A stretch of 64,000 bases of DNA, taken from assembly GCF_041449215.1 (NCBI RefSeq), contig NZ_JBGNFV010000001.1, forward strand, positions 1,153,001-1,217,000, written 5' to 3'. The DNA is from Roseivirga sp. BDSF3-8 (GTDB lineage Bacteria > Bacteroidota > Bacteroidia > Cytophagales > Cyclobacteriaceae). Every line of letters begins with the position of its first letter. The stretch's first letter is position 1. Positions 1 to 8,000 of the stretch are shown here, piece by piece. The notes beneath the pieces are model-generated. The model was not told where the DNA came from. It made no database searches and worked only from the letters and a program-made list of their open reading frames with translations. Position numbers and translations under genes: made by a program.

Positions 1-143
1 CTACCGGCCCCTAGCTCGTAATGCATACCGCCTTCCTGCAGGTCTTCCGGATGCAGCCGTACATGTGGTACCTTCCAGTGACGCAACCAGCGACATACTT
101 CACTGGTGGTATACTCCATCGGCTGACTGATTATAAGGATCAT
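1..143 (-). CDS. ATP-grasp peptide maturase, N-terminus only (partial, runs off the left edge)
   Basis: The first ATG on the minus strand is at 143, and the frame stays open for 47 codons to the window edge. The protein begins MILIISQPMEYTTSEVCRWL and continues with a VRLHPEDL-like segment. A short hydrophobic strand, then a Thr/Ser-x-x-Val-x-x-Trp-Leu helix, then Arg-Leu/Asn-x-x-Asp, is what I know from the start of graspetide and 'grasp-with-spasm' ATP-grasp ligases, which form ester or amide links between side chains of a precursor peptide. It lies 67 bases downstream of five GG-leader precursor genes on the same strand, which supports this role. The ATP-grasp catalytic domain is outside the window, so the family call rests on the N-terminus and context only. 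Any SPASM radical SAM or transporter partner would also be off the left edge. Confidence 0.6.
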   Translation of the reverse strand, partial: MILIISQPMEYTTSEVCRWLRHWKVPHVRLHPEDLQEGGMHYELGAG

Positions 144-149
144 AGGCAA

Positions 150-181
150 AAAATTAACCCGCCTGCTTTACGGCAGGCGGG
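150..181 (-). terminator. Hairpin between precursor genes and maturase gene (terminator or attenuator)
   Basis: CCCGCCTGC (158-166) and GCAGGCGGG (173-181) form a perfect 9-bp stem with a 6-base loop. On the minus strand the stem is followed by a T-rich tract containing six T (reading TTAATTTTTTG), then the maturase ATG at 143. The position suggests partial termination, giving more precursor than maturase transcript, as is common in peptide-modification clusters. That role is inference. Confidence 0.65.
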
Positions 182-210
182 GAGGTATTGTCTGAGTCTG
201 CCAAGTGGCA

Positions 211-459
211 TCAAACATATTGGCAATCGTACTCATAGCCGCATACATAATCGGTTTGACCCGATATGGTTTCGCCTCCCTCGAGAGTGGGAGCCGTACC
301 AGGGTCGCTCACGATGCCCCCTCCGCCTCCACCGGTATCGGTAAGGACAGGGTAACAGCGATAGGTGTGGCATCCGCCCCGATGGTCATTTGCCTCCTCG
401 TGTGAGAGTTTTTCAAAGGATGCCTCACTGATCTTCTCAAAAGCAGGTTTTTTTTTCAT
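211..459 (-). CDS. Double-glycine-leader precursor peptide 1 (82 aa, Cys-rich core)
   Basis: Small protein with the shared leader pattern of this array: FEK(I/L) twice, near residues 7-10 and 15-18, then charged residues and a GG at about residues 28-29. The part after GG has a Gly6 run and four Cys in two spaced pairs (CHTYRC and CGYEYDC), unlike its neighbours. It is the precursor nearest the maturase. It lacks the exact D-T-x-x-x-D/E-D tail motif of the other four, having TDYVCGYEYD instead. Leader peptides of this kind are recognised by the modifying enzyme and removed at GG by a peptidase-containing ABC exporter; neither enzyme is seen in the window. The product is probably a modified, exported peptide, but its chemistry is unknown. 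Confidence 0.65.
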   Translation of the reverse strand: MKKKPAFEKISEASFEKLSHEEANDHRGGCHTYRCYPVLTDTGGGGGGIVSDPGTAPTLEGGETISGQTDYVCGYEYDCQYV

Positions 460-526
460 AGGTATAAAAATTTATAGATGGAAACTCAAATGGGACTCTG
501 TCCGGACTGGTCAGGGCGGGCAGAAT

Positions 527-559
527 ATAAAAAAAGCCGGCCGGATGGTTCCGGCCGGC
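527..559 (-). terminator. Rho-independent terminator after precursor 2
   Basis: GCCGGCCGGA (536-545) and TCCGGCCGGC (550-559) make a perfect 10-bp GC-rich stem. On the minus strand it is followed by a run of seven T (529-535). It lies just downstream of the 569-814 gene, so each precursor may have its own transcript. Confidence 0.8.
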
Positions 560-568
560 AGATATCTA

Positions 569-814
569 TCAGACCAATACAGGCTCTGATGGGGAGTCAT
601 CGGACTTTACGGTGTCCATTCTGGCCATGGCGTAGGTCTCTTCGCTAACGGTGAGGCTACCGGCGGAAGCGATAGTAGTACCCCCTCCTCCACCGCCGCC
701 ATCGGCAGTCCATATGCTCATGTAGGTATCTCCCCCACCTTTTACATCATTTTTGCGTTCGTCTGACAGCTTCTCAAAGGTGCTGTCGCTTAATCGTTCG
801 AATTTAGTCTTCAT
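569..814 (-). CDS. Double-glycine-leader precursor peptide 2 (81 aa)
   Basis: The leader has the family pattern FERL...TFEKLSDERKNDVKGG with GG at about residues 27-28. The core begins GDTYMS, has a Gly7 run, then a Ser/Thr/Glu-rich stretch and the tail ARMDTVKSDDSPSEP. The MDTVKSDD segment aligns with MDTTYEED, TDTIYEED and LDTSYVDD of the sister genes. A Thr followed four to five residues later by acidic pairs is the arrangement used for side-chain ester links by graspetide synthetases, so this is the likely modified site (inference). The gene is followed by a strong terminator, so it is probably a separate unit from precursor 1. Confidence 0.65.
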   Translation of the reverse strand: MKTKFERLSDSTFEKLSDERKNDVKGGGDTYMSIWTADGGGGGGGTTIASAGSLTVSEETYAMARMDTVKSDDSPSEPVLV

Positions 815-950
815 AGGATCAAAAATTATATACCAGTTATAAATCCATCCTAAATTTAACCAGATGCAACTTTGTTGTCAATAGGTAATAATTGTTTTTT
901 TCCACCAAATAATAGCGTTTAAACGTATTTTTAGCCGGTACTATATAACA

Positions 951-980
951 AAAGCCCTTTCCAAAACAGGGAAGGGCTTT
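951..980 (-). terminator. Terminator after precursor 3
   Basis: AAAGCCCTT (951-959) pairs with AAGGGCTTT (972-980) around a 12-base loop. On the minus strand the stem runs into TTTTGTTATATAG. It lies 28 bases downstream of the stop of the 1009-1254 gene. Confidence 0.65.
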
Positions 981-1008
981 AAATTATCAGGATATTGGGG
1001 AAAATTTA

Positions 1009-1254
1009 TCAGACCCAACCGCCACCGCCGGAGCTATCGTCTACGTAGCTGGTATCGAGCGAACTGCCGGATACGCTTTCCTCCACTACCAGTGAGGGAG
1101 AGCCCGTGGCGATTGTATCACCGGGCTGGGTGGGGGTGGTAGGGTCATAGGTCATGATACTCACGGCTGTGAGGCTACCGCCTTTTACATTGTTCTTCTC
1201 TTCACGGTCCAGTTTTTCAAAAGTCTTCTGATCTAGCTTTTCGAAATTATGCAT
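1009..1254 (-). CDS. Double-glycine-leader precursor peptide 3 (81 aa)
   Basis: The leader is MHNFEKLDQKTFEKL followed by an EEKNNVKGG segment, with GG at about residues 25-26. The core is Thr/Ser/Pro-rich and ends LDTSYVDDSSGGGGWV. The LDTSYVDD segment aligns with the conserved core motif of the other precursors. There is no Cys in this peptide, so thioether rings are unlikely for it, while ester or amide links through Thr/Ser and Asp/Glu remain possible. It is one of five paralogues that have diverged strongly after the GG but little before it, as expected for several substrates of one maturase. Confidence 0.65.
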   Translation of the reverse strand: MHNFEKLDQKTFEKLDREEKNNVKGGSLTAVSIMTYDPTTPTQPGDTIATGSPSLVVEESVSGSSLDTSYVDDSSGGGGWV

Positions 1255-1632
1255 AGGTCAACTATTTATTAATCAGTTAATTAGTTTAGTTTTTAAGATA
1301 ACCATCAGGTGGTTTTACCGCAAGTTGAGGAGCAGGTTTTTTGAAAAAGTAGCACGTGGGCCGAAAATCGCTTCAAATTGTGTAATCCCATTAACCAAAA
1401 GTCCTTTTCTAACAGGCAGTTCCTGCCCTATCTTATGGCCAGCTTCCTGCCTTTTTTCATTCTAAGCACATTCAAAAGCCCGGGCCTATCCGAACATCTT
1501 CTCCAGGTAAGAATGAAACCACCACATATGGATACTCCCAAAGTCACTCAATGATTCTATTACTCAATAACTCTATAACTAAAAAAGCTCTTCCCGTCAC
1601 CGAAAAGAGCCTCTTGAAGTTATTTGATAACA
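1255..1632. other. Gap between precursor genes; AT-rich dispersed sequence and a terminator
   Basis: No coding frame is convincing here. GCTCTT (1587-1592) and AAGAGC (1605-1610) form a hairpin. On the minus strand it is followed by a run of six T (1581-1586), placing a terminator just after the 1633-1854 gene. Positions 1544-1580 hold an AT-rich stretch built on ACTCAATGATT, TTACTCAATAAC and similar words; related stretches recur at 2316-2350 and 61620-61665, so it may be a dispersed intergenic repeat. Confidence 0.5.
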
Positions 1633-1854
1633 TTAACCTTTAGGGGGCCAACCGCCACTTATAACATCTTCCTCGTAAGTAGTATCCATGGTGGAAGTAC
1701 TTATTATAGATAATTCACCATTCGTAGAGTGTGTGCCTATGGTACCGGTACCAAAAGTTTGTACACAGGAAGCACAGCCACCCTTCAGCCCCTCTTTCCC
1801 TATTCCCTCAACCTTCTCAAAGGTCGCATCGGTCAGTTTTTCAAATTTTCTCAT
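1633..1854 (-). CDS. Double-glycine-leader precursor peptide 4 (73 aa)
   Basis: The leader is MRKFEKLTDATFEKVEG, with GG at about residues 25-26 followed at once by CASC. The core runs QTFGTGTIGT, then NGELS, then TSTMDTTYEED near its end. It is a close paralogue of the 1959-2180 gene: leader and the CASC segment are almost identical, and differences cluster in the variable part between them and the tail. The TSTMDTTYEED segment resembles graspetide cores in which Thr/Ser hydroxyls are joined to downstream Asp/Glu. The start ATG gives a leader of the same length as its sisters. Confidence 0.7.
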   Translation of the reverse strand: MRKFEKLTDATFEKVEGIGKEGLKGGCASCVQTFGTGTIGTHSTNGELSIISTSTMDTTYEEDVISGGWPPKG

Positions 1855-1958
1855 TATGGAATTTAGTCATTTAGATGGATAGGGCAAAGCCTCTACTTCC
1901 AGAGAAACAGCCCTTTTTGAATTTGAAAGAAAGCTAACTCCTAAGAATAGATACCTGA

Positions 1959-2180
1959 TTAGGCAGGCGGATAAGGGCCGTTACTCCTATCCTCTTCGTA
2001 AATAGTATCCGTCGTGGAAGTGCTCATCAAGGACAATTCACCATTGGTAGCGGGCGTGCTAACAGTACCTGTACCAAAAGTCTGGACACAGGAGGCACAG
2101 CCACCCTTCAGTCCTTCTCTTCCTATTCGCTCAACCCTTTCAAAGGTCGCATCGGTAAGTTTTTCAAATTTTCTCATCAT
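1959..2180 (-). CDS. Double-glycine-leader precursor peptide 5 (73 aa)
   Basis: Close paralogue of the 1633-1854 gene: MMRKFEKLTDATFERVE leader, GG then CASC, and a core ending TSTTDTIYEEDRSNGPYPPA. A second in-frame ATG one codon later would give the same start as the sister gene. It is the first gene of the minus-strand precursor array; no upstream regulator is visible before the HtrA gene. About 60 percent of core differences from its sister lie outside the TST-DT-YEED segment, which points to selection on that segment. That figure is my count by eye. Confidence 0.7.
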   Translation of the reverse strand: MMRKFEKLTDATFERVERIGREGLKGGCASCVQTFGTGTVSTPATNGELSLMSTSTTDTIYEEDRSNGPYPPA

Positions 2181-2360
2181 GGAATTTAATTAAATCTAAT
2201 GGCAGGGGCAAACAGCTCTGGCTGAGCGGATTGTCTTATCCATCTGCCGGCGCGCTATATGGCTATCATTCTCCTACAGACGGGATGTACACCACACAGT
2301 CGGGAATACTCCCCTGTCACTCAATGATTTAATTACTAAATTACTCAACACACCCTTCAC

Positions 2361-2402
2361 CAAAAAAAAACCGCTCATCTACAGAAGCAGACGAGCGGTT
2401 TA
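2361..2402. terminator. Terminator downstream of the HtrA gene
   Basis: AACCGCTC (2369-2376) and GAGCGGTT (2393-2400) form a stem. A run of A at 2362-2370 provides the T-tract on the minus strand, so it serves the minus-strand protease gene ending at 2439. Confidence 0.7.
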
Positions 2403-2438
2403 TCATTCCAAAATCTATTTATTCACTAACTTATCATA

Positions 2439-3932
2439 TCACCATCCTATGGCATAGTAGCTTTCTGACCCATCCGGGTTCACCCCTTCGAAGAGCATAC
2501 CCCCACTGTTATTTTGCAGGGCCTCCATCAGGTCATTGACAGAACGTATGGGACGCTTGTTCACGCTGGTGATAATGAAGCCTTCTTCCACACCGGCTGC
2601 TTTAAACTTGCCAGTGCTCAGGTCTATCACGCGTACACCGCCCTGGATTTCCAGCTCATTGGCTTCTTCTTCGGACACTTCACGGAAGCGGGCCCCTCCT
2701 ATAGAGATGCTGGACTCATTGCGTACCATTTGGGTATCGCCCATGTTGTTCTTCAGTTTCACCTCAAAGTTGCGGCGCTTATTATTACGAATCACGACTA
2801 CGTCCACTTCATCACCGGGGCGGTAGCGGGCGATCTGCTCCTGCAGCTCGGATACGGTATTGATCTGTACTTCGTTTACACTTACGATCACATCACCGTC
2901 CTCTATGCCGGCATCACGGGCGGCACTGCCTTCCGTTACCCCCAGAATGTACACGCCATTGAGGGTATTGAGGTTAAACTGATCGGCCAGGTCGGCATCT
3001 ACTGAGCGGATCTGCACACCGAGCAGGGCACGCTGTACAGTACCGAATTCTTTCAGGTCGCGCATCACTTTGCTTACAATGCTGCTGGGTACGGCAAAGC
3101 TGTATCCGGCATTAACGCCTGTTGGGGTGATAATAGCAGTATTGATCCCGATTAGGTCACCTTTCAGATTTACAAGGGCACCCCCGCTATTGCCTCTGTT
3201 TACAGCTGCATCGGTCTGTATGAATGACTCTATCTGCAGGCCGCTCTGGTCACGAAGGATATTAATATTACGTGCTTTGGCACTGACAATACCGGCTGTA
3301 ACGGTACTGGTAAGGTCAAATGGATTACCTACGGCCAGCACCCACTCACCTACGCGCACCACATCAGAGTTGCCAAACTTCACGAAGGGTAGATCATCCT
3401 CTTCTATCTTCAGCAGGGCCAGGTCGGTAGTAGGGTCTGTACCGATCACTTTGGCATCGTATACCCGATTATCTTCCAGTGTCACCTGCACTTCGTCGGC
3501 GTCTTCCACTACGTGGTTATTTGTGGCAATGTATCCGTCTTCAGAAATGAGCACGCCGGAGCCAAATGCACGGGCCGGGCCACGTCTCTGATGAGGATCA
3601 CGGGGCGCACGCTGCCCATCGCCCCAGTATTCTCTGAAAAACTCTTCCAGGGGATTGCGGCCTGCCTGTGCATCATCGCCACTCCCGTTATAAGTACTCC
3701 GTATATGAACCACGGTAGGGGTTACTTTCTCGGCTGCAAAAACGAAGTTAAGCCCTTCCGGCACCACAAAGGTGGTGTCTTCGAGGTACTTGGTCAGGAG
3801 GGGCTGCTGCTCATCATCATTTACCTCTATCACCCGCGGCTGGGGGGTGAGTAGGCGGTAGCCTCCCACGGCGATCACGCCGCTGAGCAGGGAGGCAAGG
3901 AAAATGCCTGTAAAAAACTGCTTTCTACTCAT
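2439..3932 (-). CDS. htrA: HtrA/DegP-type periplasmic serine protease, two PDZ domains
   Basis: A 497-residue protein that degrades or refolds misfolded envelope proteins. It has an N-terminal membrane anchor or signal (about residues 7-28), then a trypsin-like domain with the full catalytic triad: His in TNNHVVED, Asp in TTDLALLKI and Ser in NRGNSGGALVN. Two PDZ domains follow (about residues 300-390 and 410-497), the first around VQRALLGVQIR and the second ending the protein. Length and order are normal for Bacteroidota DegQ/HtrA. It is transcribed alone, next to an Hsp20 gene on the same strand, so both may belong to a stress response. The start codon is supported by the signal segment. 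Confidence 0.95.
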   Translation of the reverse strand: MSRKQFFTGIFLASLLSGVIAVGGYRLLTPQPRVIEVNDDEQQPLLTKYLEDTTFVVPEGLNFVFAAEKVTPTVVHIRSTYNGSGDDAQAGRNPLEEFFREYWGDGQRAPRDPHQRRGPARAFGSGVLISEDGYIATNNHVVEDADEVQVTLEDNRVYDAKVIGTDPTTDLALLKIEEDDLPFVKFGNSDVVRVGEWVLAVGNPFDLTSTVTAGIVSAKARNINILRDQSGLQIESFIQTDAAVNRGNSGGALVNLKGDLIGINTAIITPTGVNAGYSFAVPSSIVSKVMRDLKEFGTVQRALLGVQIRSVDADLADQFNLNTLNGVYILGVTEGSAARDAGIEDGDVIVSVNEVQINTVSELQEQIARYRPGDEVDVVVIRNNKRRNFEVKLKNNMGDTQMVRNESSISIGGARFREVSEEEANELEIQGGVRVIDLSTGKFKAAGVEEGFIITSVNKRPIRSVNDLMEALQNNSGGMLFEGVNPDGSESYYAIGW

Positions 3933-4090
3933 ATCTGTATTAATTCTGCGCTCTGTATAATTAAACCCCGGTGGGGCTTTCTGGTTTAATTAACGCAATG
4001 TTTTATTGAATGATGCGCGGTTAACATTTTTTAACAGACTGCCCGGACGGGGGCAGCAGGAGAATGTACTGAGATCGTGTCGGGTTATAA

Positions 4091-4117
4091 AAAAAGGTGA
4101 CCTGAGCCACCTTTTTT
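4091..4117. terminator. Terminator between Hsp20 and HtrA genes, usable in both directions
   Basis: AAAAAGGTG (4091-4099) pairs with CACCTTTTT (4108-4116) around an 8-base loop. A-run and T-run flank the GC part, so it can end transcripts from either side; the gene that needs it is the minus-strand Hsp20 gene. Confidence 0.8.
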
Positions 4118-4140
4118 CCTTAAACACTAATTGAGTTACC

Positions 4141-4548
4141 TTATTTCACCTCAATTTTTCTGAGGGTTTTCTGCTTCTTAGCGATCTCCACGCGCAGGAT
4201 ACCGTTCTCAAAGGTTGCTTTGATGTTTTCGGCGTCTGCATTATCGGGGAGGATGTAAGACTTCTTGAACTTGCCGTATCCGGTACCTACACTATGGTAG
4301 ATCACCCCTTCCCTGTCTTCACGGCTGCGCTCACCACTTACTACGAGGTTACGCTCTTCCACATCTATGGTAAAGCTCTCTTTGGTGAAGCCGGGCAGGG
4401 CAAATGAGAGTTCAAATGAGTTTTCAGTCTCAGCCACATCTACCGAAGGGGAGAATCCTTTGTGTCCGTTAGTTTGAAAAGCCTCCTGTCCGAAGAAGCG
4501 ATCAAAAAGGTCGAAAGTAGGAACGGTTTGATATTTAACAAGTGCCAT
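4141..4548 (-). CDS. Small heat-shock protein, Hsp20/alpha-crystallin family
   Basis: A 135-residue ATP-independent holdase chaperone of the cytoplasm. The alpha-crystallin domain fills residues 35-135. Recognisable parts are the SPSVDVAETENSFEL start of the domain, the LPGFTKESFTIDVEERNLVV core and the closing GILRVEIAKK segment, which is the conserved G-x-L/I-x-hydrophobic box. The C-terminal tail is short and lacks a clear I-x-I motif. The 285-base region upstream up to tRNA-Asn is AT-rich and likely holds its promoter; I saw no CIRCE-type inverted repeat there. Confidence 0.93.
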   Translation of the reverse strand: MALVKYQTVPTFDLFDRFFGQEAFQTNGHKGFSPSVDVAETENSFELSFALPGFTKESFTIDVEERNLVVSGERSREDREGVIYHSVGTGYGKFKKSYILPDNADAENIKATFENGILRVEIAKKQKTLRKIEVK

Positions 4549-4751
4549 AGCTATATACGTTTTTAAGTTTTGTGTCTGTGAATAATTGCTGAAAGGGCAT
4601 AGACGAAAAGTGTGCCAACTGGCCTAAGCCGCAAAAACCACCTTATTTAATGTCATTTTGTCATAAAAAGACAACCAAAATAAGCCACGACATGTCATAT
4701 TGTCTTGTTATGGCAGATTTATAAATTTGTAGAAAAAAATTTGGGTAGGGT

Positions 4752-4783
4752 ATTGTGAAAAAAAAATACGTGTTGCATATTTG
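4752..4783 (+). promoter_or_regulatory. Candidate promoter for tRNA-Asn
   Basis: ATTG at 4752-4755 and CATATTTG at 4776-4783 are spaced by 20 bases. The second differs from the Bacteroidota -7 consensus TAnnTTTG at one base. It lies about 50 bases before the tRNA. Weaker than the tRNA-Lys promoter. Confidence 0.45.
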
Positions 4784-4833
4784 CAATCCCATTCGGGGAA
4801 ACAAAGTCAGAAAAGCTGATTTTGATACCATAT

Positions 4834-4907
4834 TCCTCCTTAGCTCAGTTGGTTAGAGCATCTGACTGTTAATCAGAGGGTCCTTGGTTCGAGCCCAAGA
4901 GGAGGAG
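4834..4907 (+). tRNA. tRNA-Asn (GTT anticodon)
   Basis: A 74-base cloverleaf is readable. The acceptor stem TCCTCCT (4834-4840) pairs with AGGAGGA (4900-4906), with discriminator G at 4907. The D-arm holds GCTCAGTTGGTTAGAGC, the anticodon loop is CTGTTAA with anticodon GTT, and the T-arm is CTTGG-TTCGAGC-CCAAG. CCA is not encoded. A terminator follows. Confidence 0.97.
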
Positions 4908-4911
4908 CACA

Positions 4912-4941
4912 AAGCCTTGCAGATATCTGCAAGGCTTTTTT
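4912..4941 (+). terminator. Terminator after tRNA-Asn
   Basis: AAGCCTTGCAGA and TCTGCAAGGCTT form a long perfect stem (4912-4935), followed by TTTTTTG. It ends the single-gene tRNA transcript. Confidence 0.9.
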
Positions 4942-5083
4942 GTTTTTAGCCCTCCGCAAACTTCTCTTTCTCAGCACCTTTCTGAAAAAAAGCACGCTTT
5001 CCTATTACCTTTTTCCGGCATAAGCAATCAAGGAGGACAAGCCCGTCCGGGCAATACTACTTCACACCTATAAACCAAACCCT

Positions 5084-8000
5084 ATGCTGACCGAAACCCT
5101 ACCCTCGCCAGCCGAGTCGAGACCCGTAATCCCCCTCATCGGCACCGCTACAAATTTACTATATGGCTATAATCCTGCCTGGTTAAGCCAGGGACAGGGC
5201 AACAATGCCTTGTTTCCGGTACCGGGCAACCCCCTGACAGCTTCGGAAGCTCCTGCACCGTCTGTTACGGCCGAATGGAGCTTCCCGTATATATCCCTGC
5301 ACGAGTCCGCCACCTCTCTTATGGATGAGTTGCTCCCGTATGAGATAGACGACCCCTCTGACGGGATAGATAGCCCGGCATTGCCTTCCGGAGCCCTGAT
5401 GCTGGGCGACAGTGACCATGACCAGGCCATCAGCCGGCTCTCCGATACGCTGGGTGTAAACCTGGCGGCTGCCGATACGGGGTTTGTACTTGTAAAACTG
5501 GTACGGAAGGACGATACCGCTTCTCACAGCAGCCGGGACATGGGCGTACTTATTCACCCCAACCCCTCCCGTATTCCGGATGAGCTGGGAGTTAGCGATG
5601 AATACACGCAAGCTATGGGCTCTCTGAAAAGAGTAAAACCCCGCGGTGCTGCCTTTTCTCCGGACAAAGTAAGTGCGGAGGATGCCAATGGCTACCTGGA
5701 CTGCTTCAGACAGCTGGGCACCCATTTTATTTCCCGCATGGAGCTGGGGGATATGATCTTTCAGGTATATGCCATGCCCTCTGCACGATTTGAGCGGGTA
5801 AAAAAGATCTATGCCGACCAGAAGGATAAGCTTAGCGGCCCGCAGGCAGAGCTATTCAGGCAGTATACTACGGATGCCAATACGGGCGCGTTCGGTTACG
5901 TTAGCGAGTATGGCCGCATACTCAGCCTGAGCCTGAGCAGTAAGATACAGGATACGGTGACAGCCGGTGACTGGATGGACGACAAATACGCAGAGCATAA
6001 CAGCTTATTTGCAGCATTTAATACGGAATCACCTGTGAGCCTGCAGAAAATGAACGCAGACTTCAGGGAGGTAACAGCGCTGCGCACTTACCTGACCAGC
6101 CTTACGCTATATACAGAGCACAGCCGCAAGCAGATATGGCGCAGGGTATTTAAGGCAGCGGCGGTACAGAAGTATGGGGATGCCATAAAGCCTAACTTTG
6201 TGAGCTACTGTCCATACGGTTCTGAATCCGGTCTGGCTAAGAAGCTCTCGCAAAACGAACTCCCAGGCTTCCTGTCTAATATTGCTACGCCCTTTATCAA
6301 TACGTACAAAGCAGCGCTGGACCTGAAGGAACTGAAGTTTGTGGCAGAAGATGAGGTAAAGGCGCTTACGCTTTATATCAATTACCTGCAGCATAACTCT
6401 GAAAAGCCTCTGCACTTACCTGGTGAAGAGGTAATGATAACAGGTCAGCTATTTGCAGTAGAGAAAAAAGACTACACTCCTGCCATCGAGCTAACGGATG
6501 AGGGGTATGATAACCTTGTGATTAATGCGAAACAGTTCTACGGTGCGCTACGGGTGCAAAATCAGGCCGGTAGTAAGCATTACACGCTGGTAGACGGTCT
6601 TCGCTATATTACTAAACCATCACAGGCTAAAACAAACGGCTCTTCGATCACTACACCCGGCAGTCGCAGCTATGTGACGGTAGACGGAGACATCCGTCAG
6701 GCGCCGGCAGAAAAGCACCTGGACAAGCTAAAGCAAAGCCTGCAGTTTAATTTTACCTTTGCCCAGGCGGCGGATAATACGCTGAAGGCTAATCAGCCTG
6801 AGCGAAGTGAGGTAGAAAACTTTGTGCATGACAGCCTGCTGTGGATCACGGAGATCATACCGGCTACTAACCGTGATGCGGACCTGCTGAACATACGGGT
6901 GCAGGCGCTGGACCTGGCGCATGTGGATGATGACCGCTCCCTGGGTTCTTTTGTGCCCCTTCTACCCTTTAACCGGTACCAGGCACAGGTAGAAAAAATC
7001 CTGGCGTTGCTTCGTGACATAGACTTTACGATAGACCGCTACCACCAGGATATTGAGATCCGTAAAACGCAGGAGCTTATCATTAACGTAGGCAAGGATC
7101 TGAATAAAAACATCATCGCATCCGGCAAATTGCTTTCGGGCTATGTAGATGCCAGTATTGAGCAGCAAAAGTCGCTCTCGGGGTATTACGGTTCTATTAT
7201 TAATGAGAAGAAACAGGAGCTGCAAAAGCAGGAGGATACGGTAGGCAACCTGCGTTCGGAGGTTACCAGCCAGCAGGCAGATGTAGGCACGGCGGTAGCC
7301 AACTACAAGCAGGCTATAGAGGACTGGCGCATTACCGAAGCCATCAAGTTTGGCCTTACGGTGGCTACGGACCTTTTCTCACTGGGTACATCGTTTCTGA
7401 TACCTGCCAGCTCCATTAGTGCAGTTAAGGACCTGGGACTGCTGGCACAGCGCATCCAGAAGTTTCTGAATGTGGCCAATGCGACCATGAAGCTATTCAC
7501 TGACACCTCTACGGGAGTAGACAAGTTTGTGAAAGCGCAGGAGGCATTTGATGGTATCGAGAACGCCGTGACGGCAGATCTTCCATGGGATGAGATGTCA
7601 ATCCTGATGGACCAGGTGCTCTCAACGGGACCCAATGACCCGAATGTGAATGAGAAAAAGGCGGCGCTGGTAGCGGCCTTCAAGATCTATGTACTCAAAG
7701 GCAAGGCTCTCTCAGCGGCCATGTCTTCCACACGGCAGACGGCACAGGACATTTATAGCCGCCAGCAGCAAAAGAACCTGTTGGACGAGCAGATAGGCCG
7801 GCTTGAAAAGCTGGATACTGACCTGAACCCGGCGACTATCAATGACCTGGATAAAAATGCGATAGATCTGATGGGGCTTACGGGTACCCTCAGCATGGTA
7901 AGGTCACAAATGCTGGGCATGCTGGCACGGGCCTTTACTTTGCAGGATCAGGCACTGCAGTACACTTATTTGCAGCCCCCTACGCCTATCCATTCATTCG

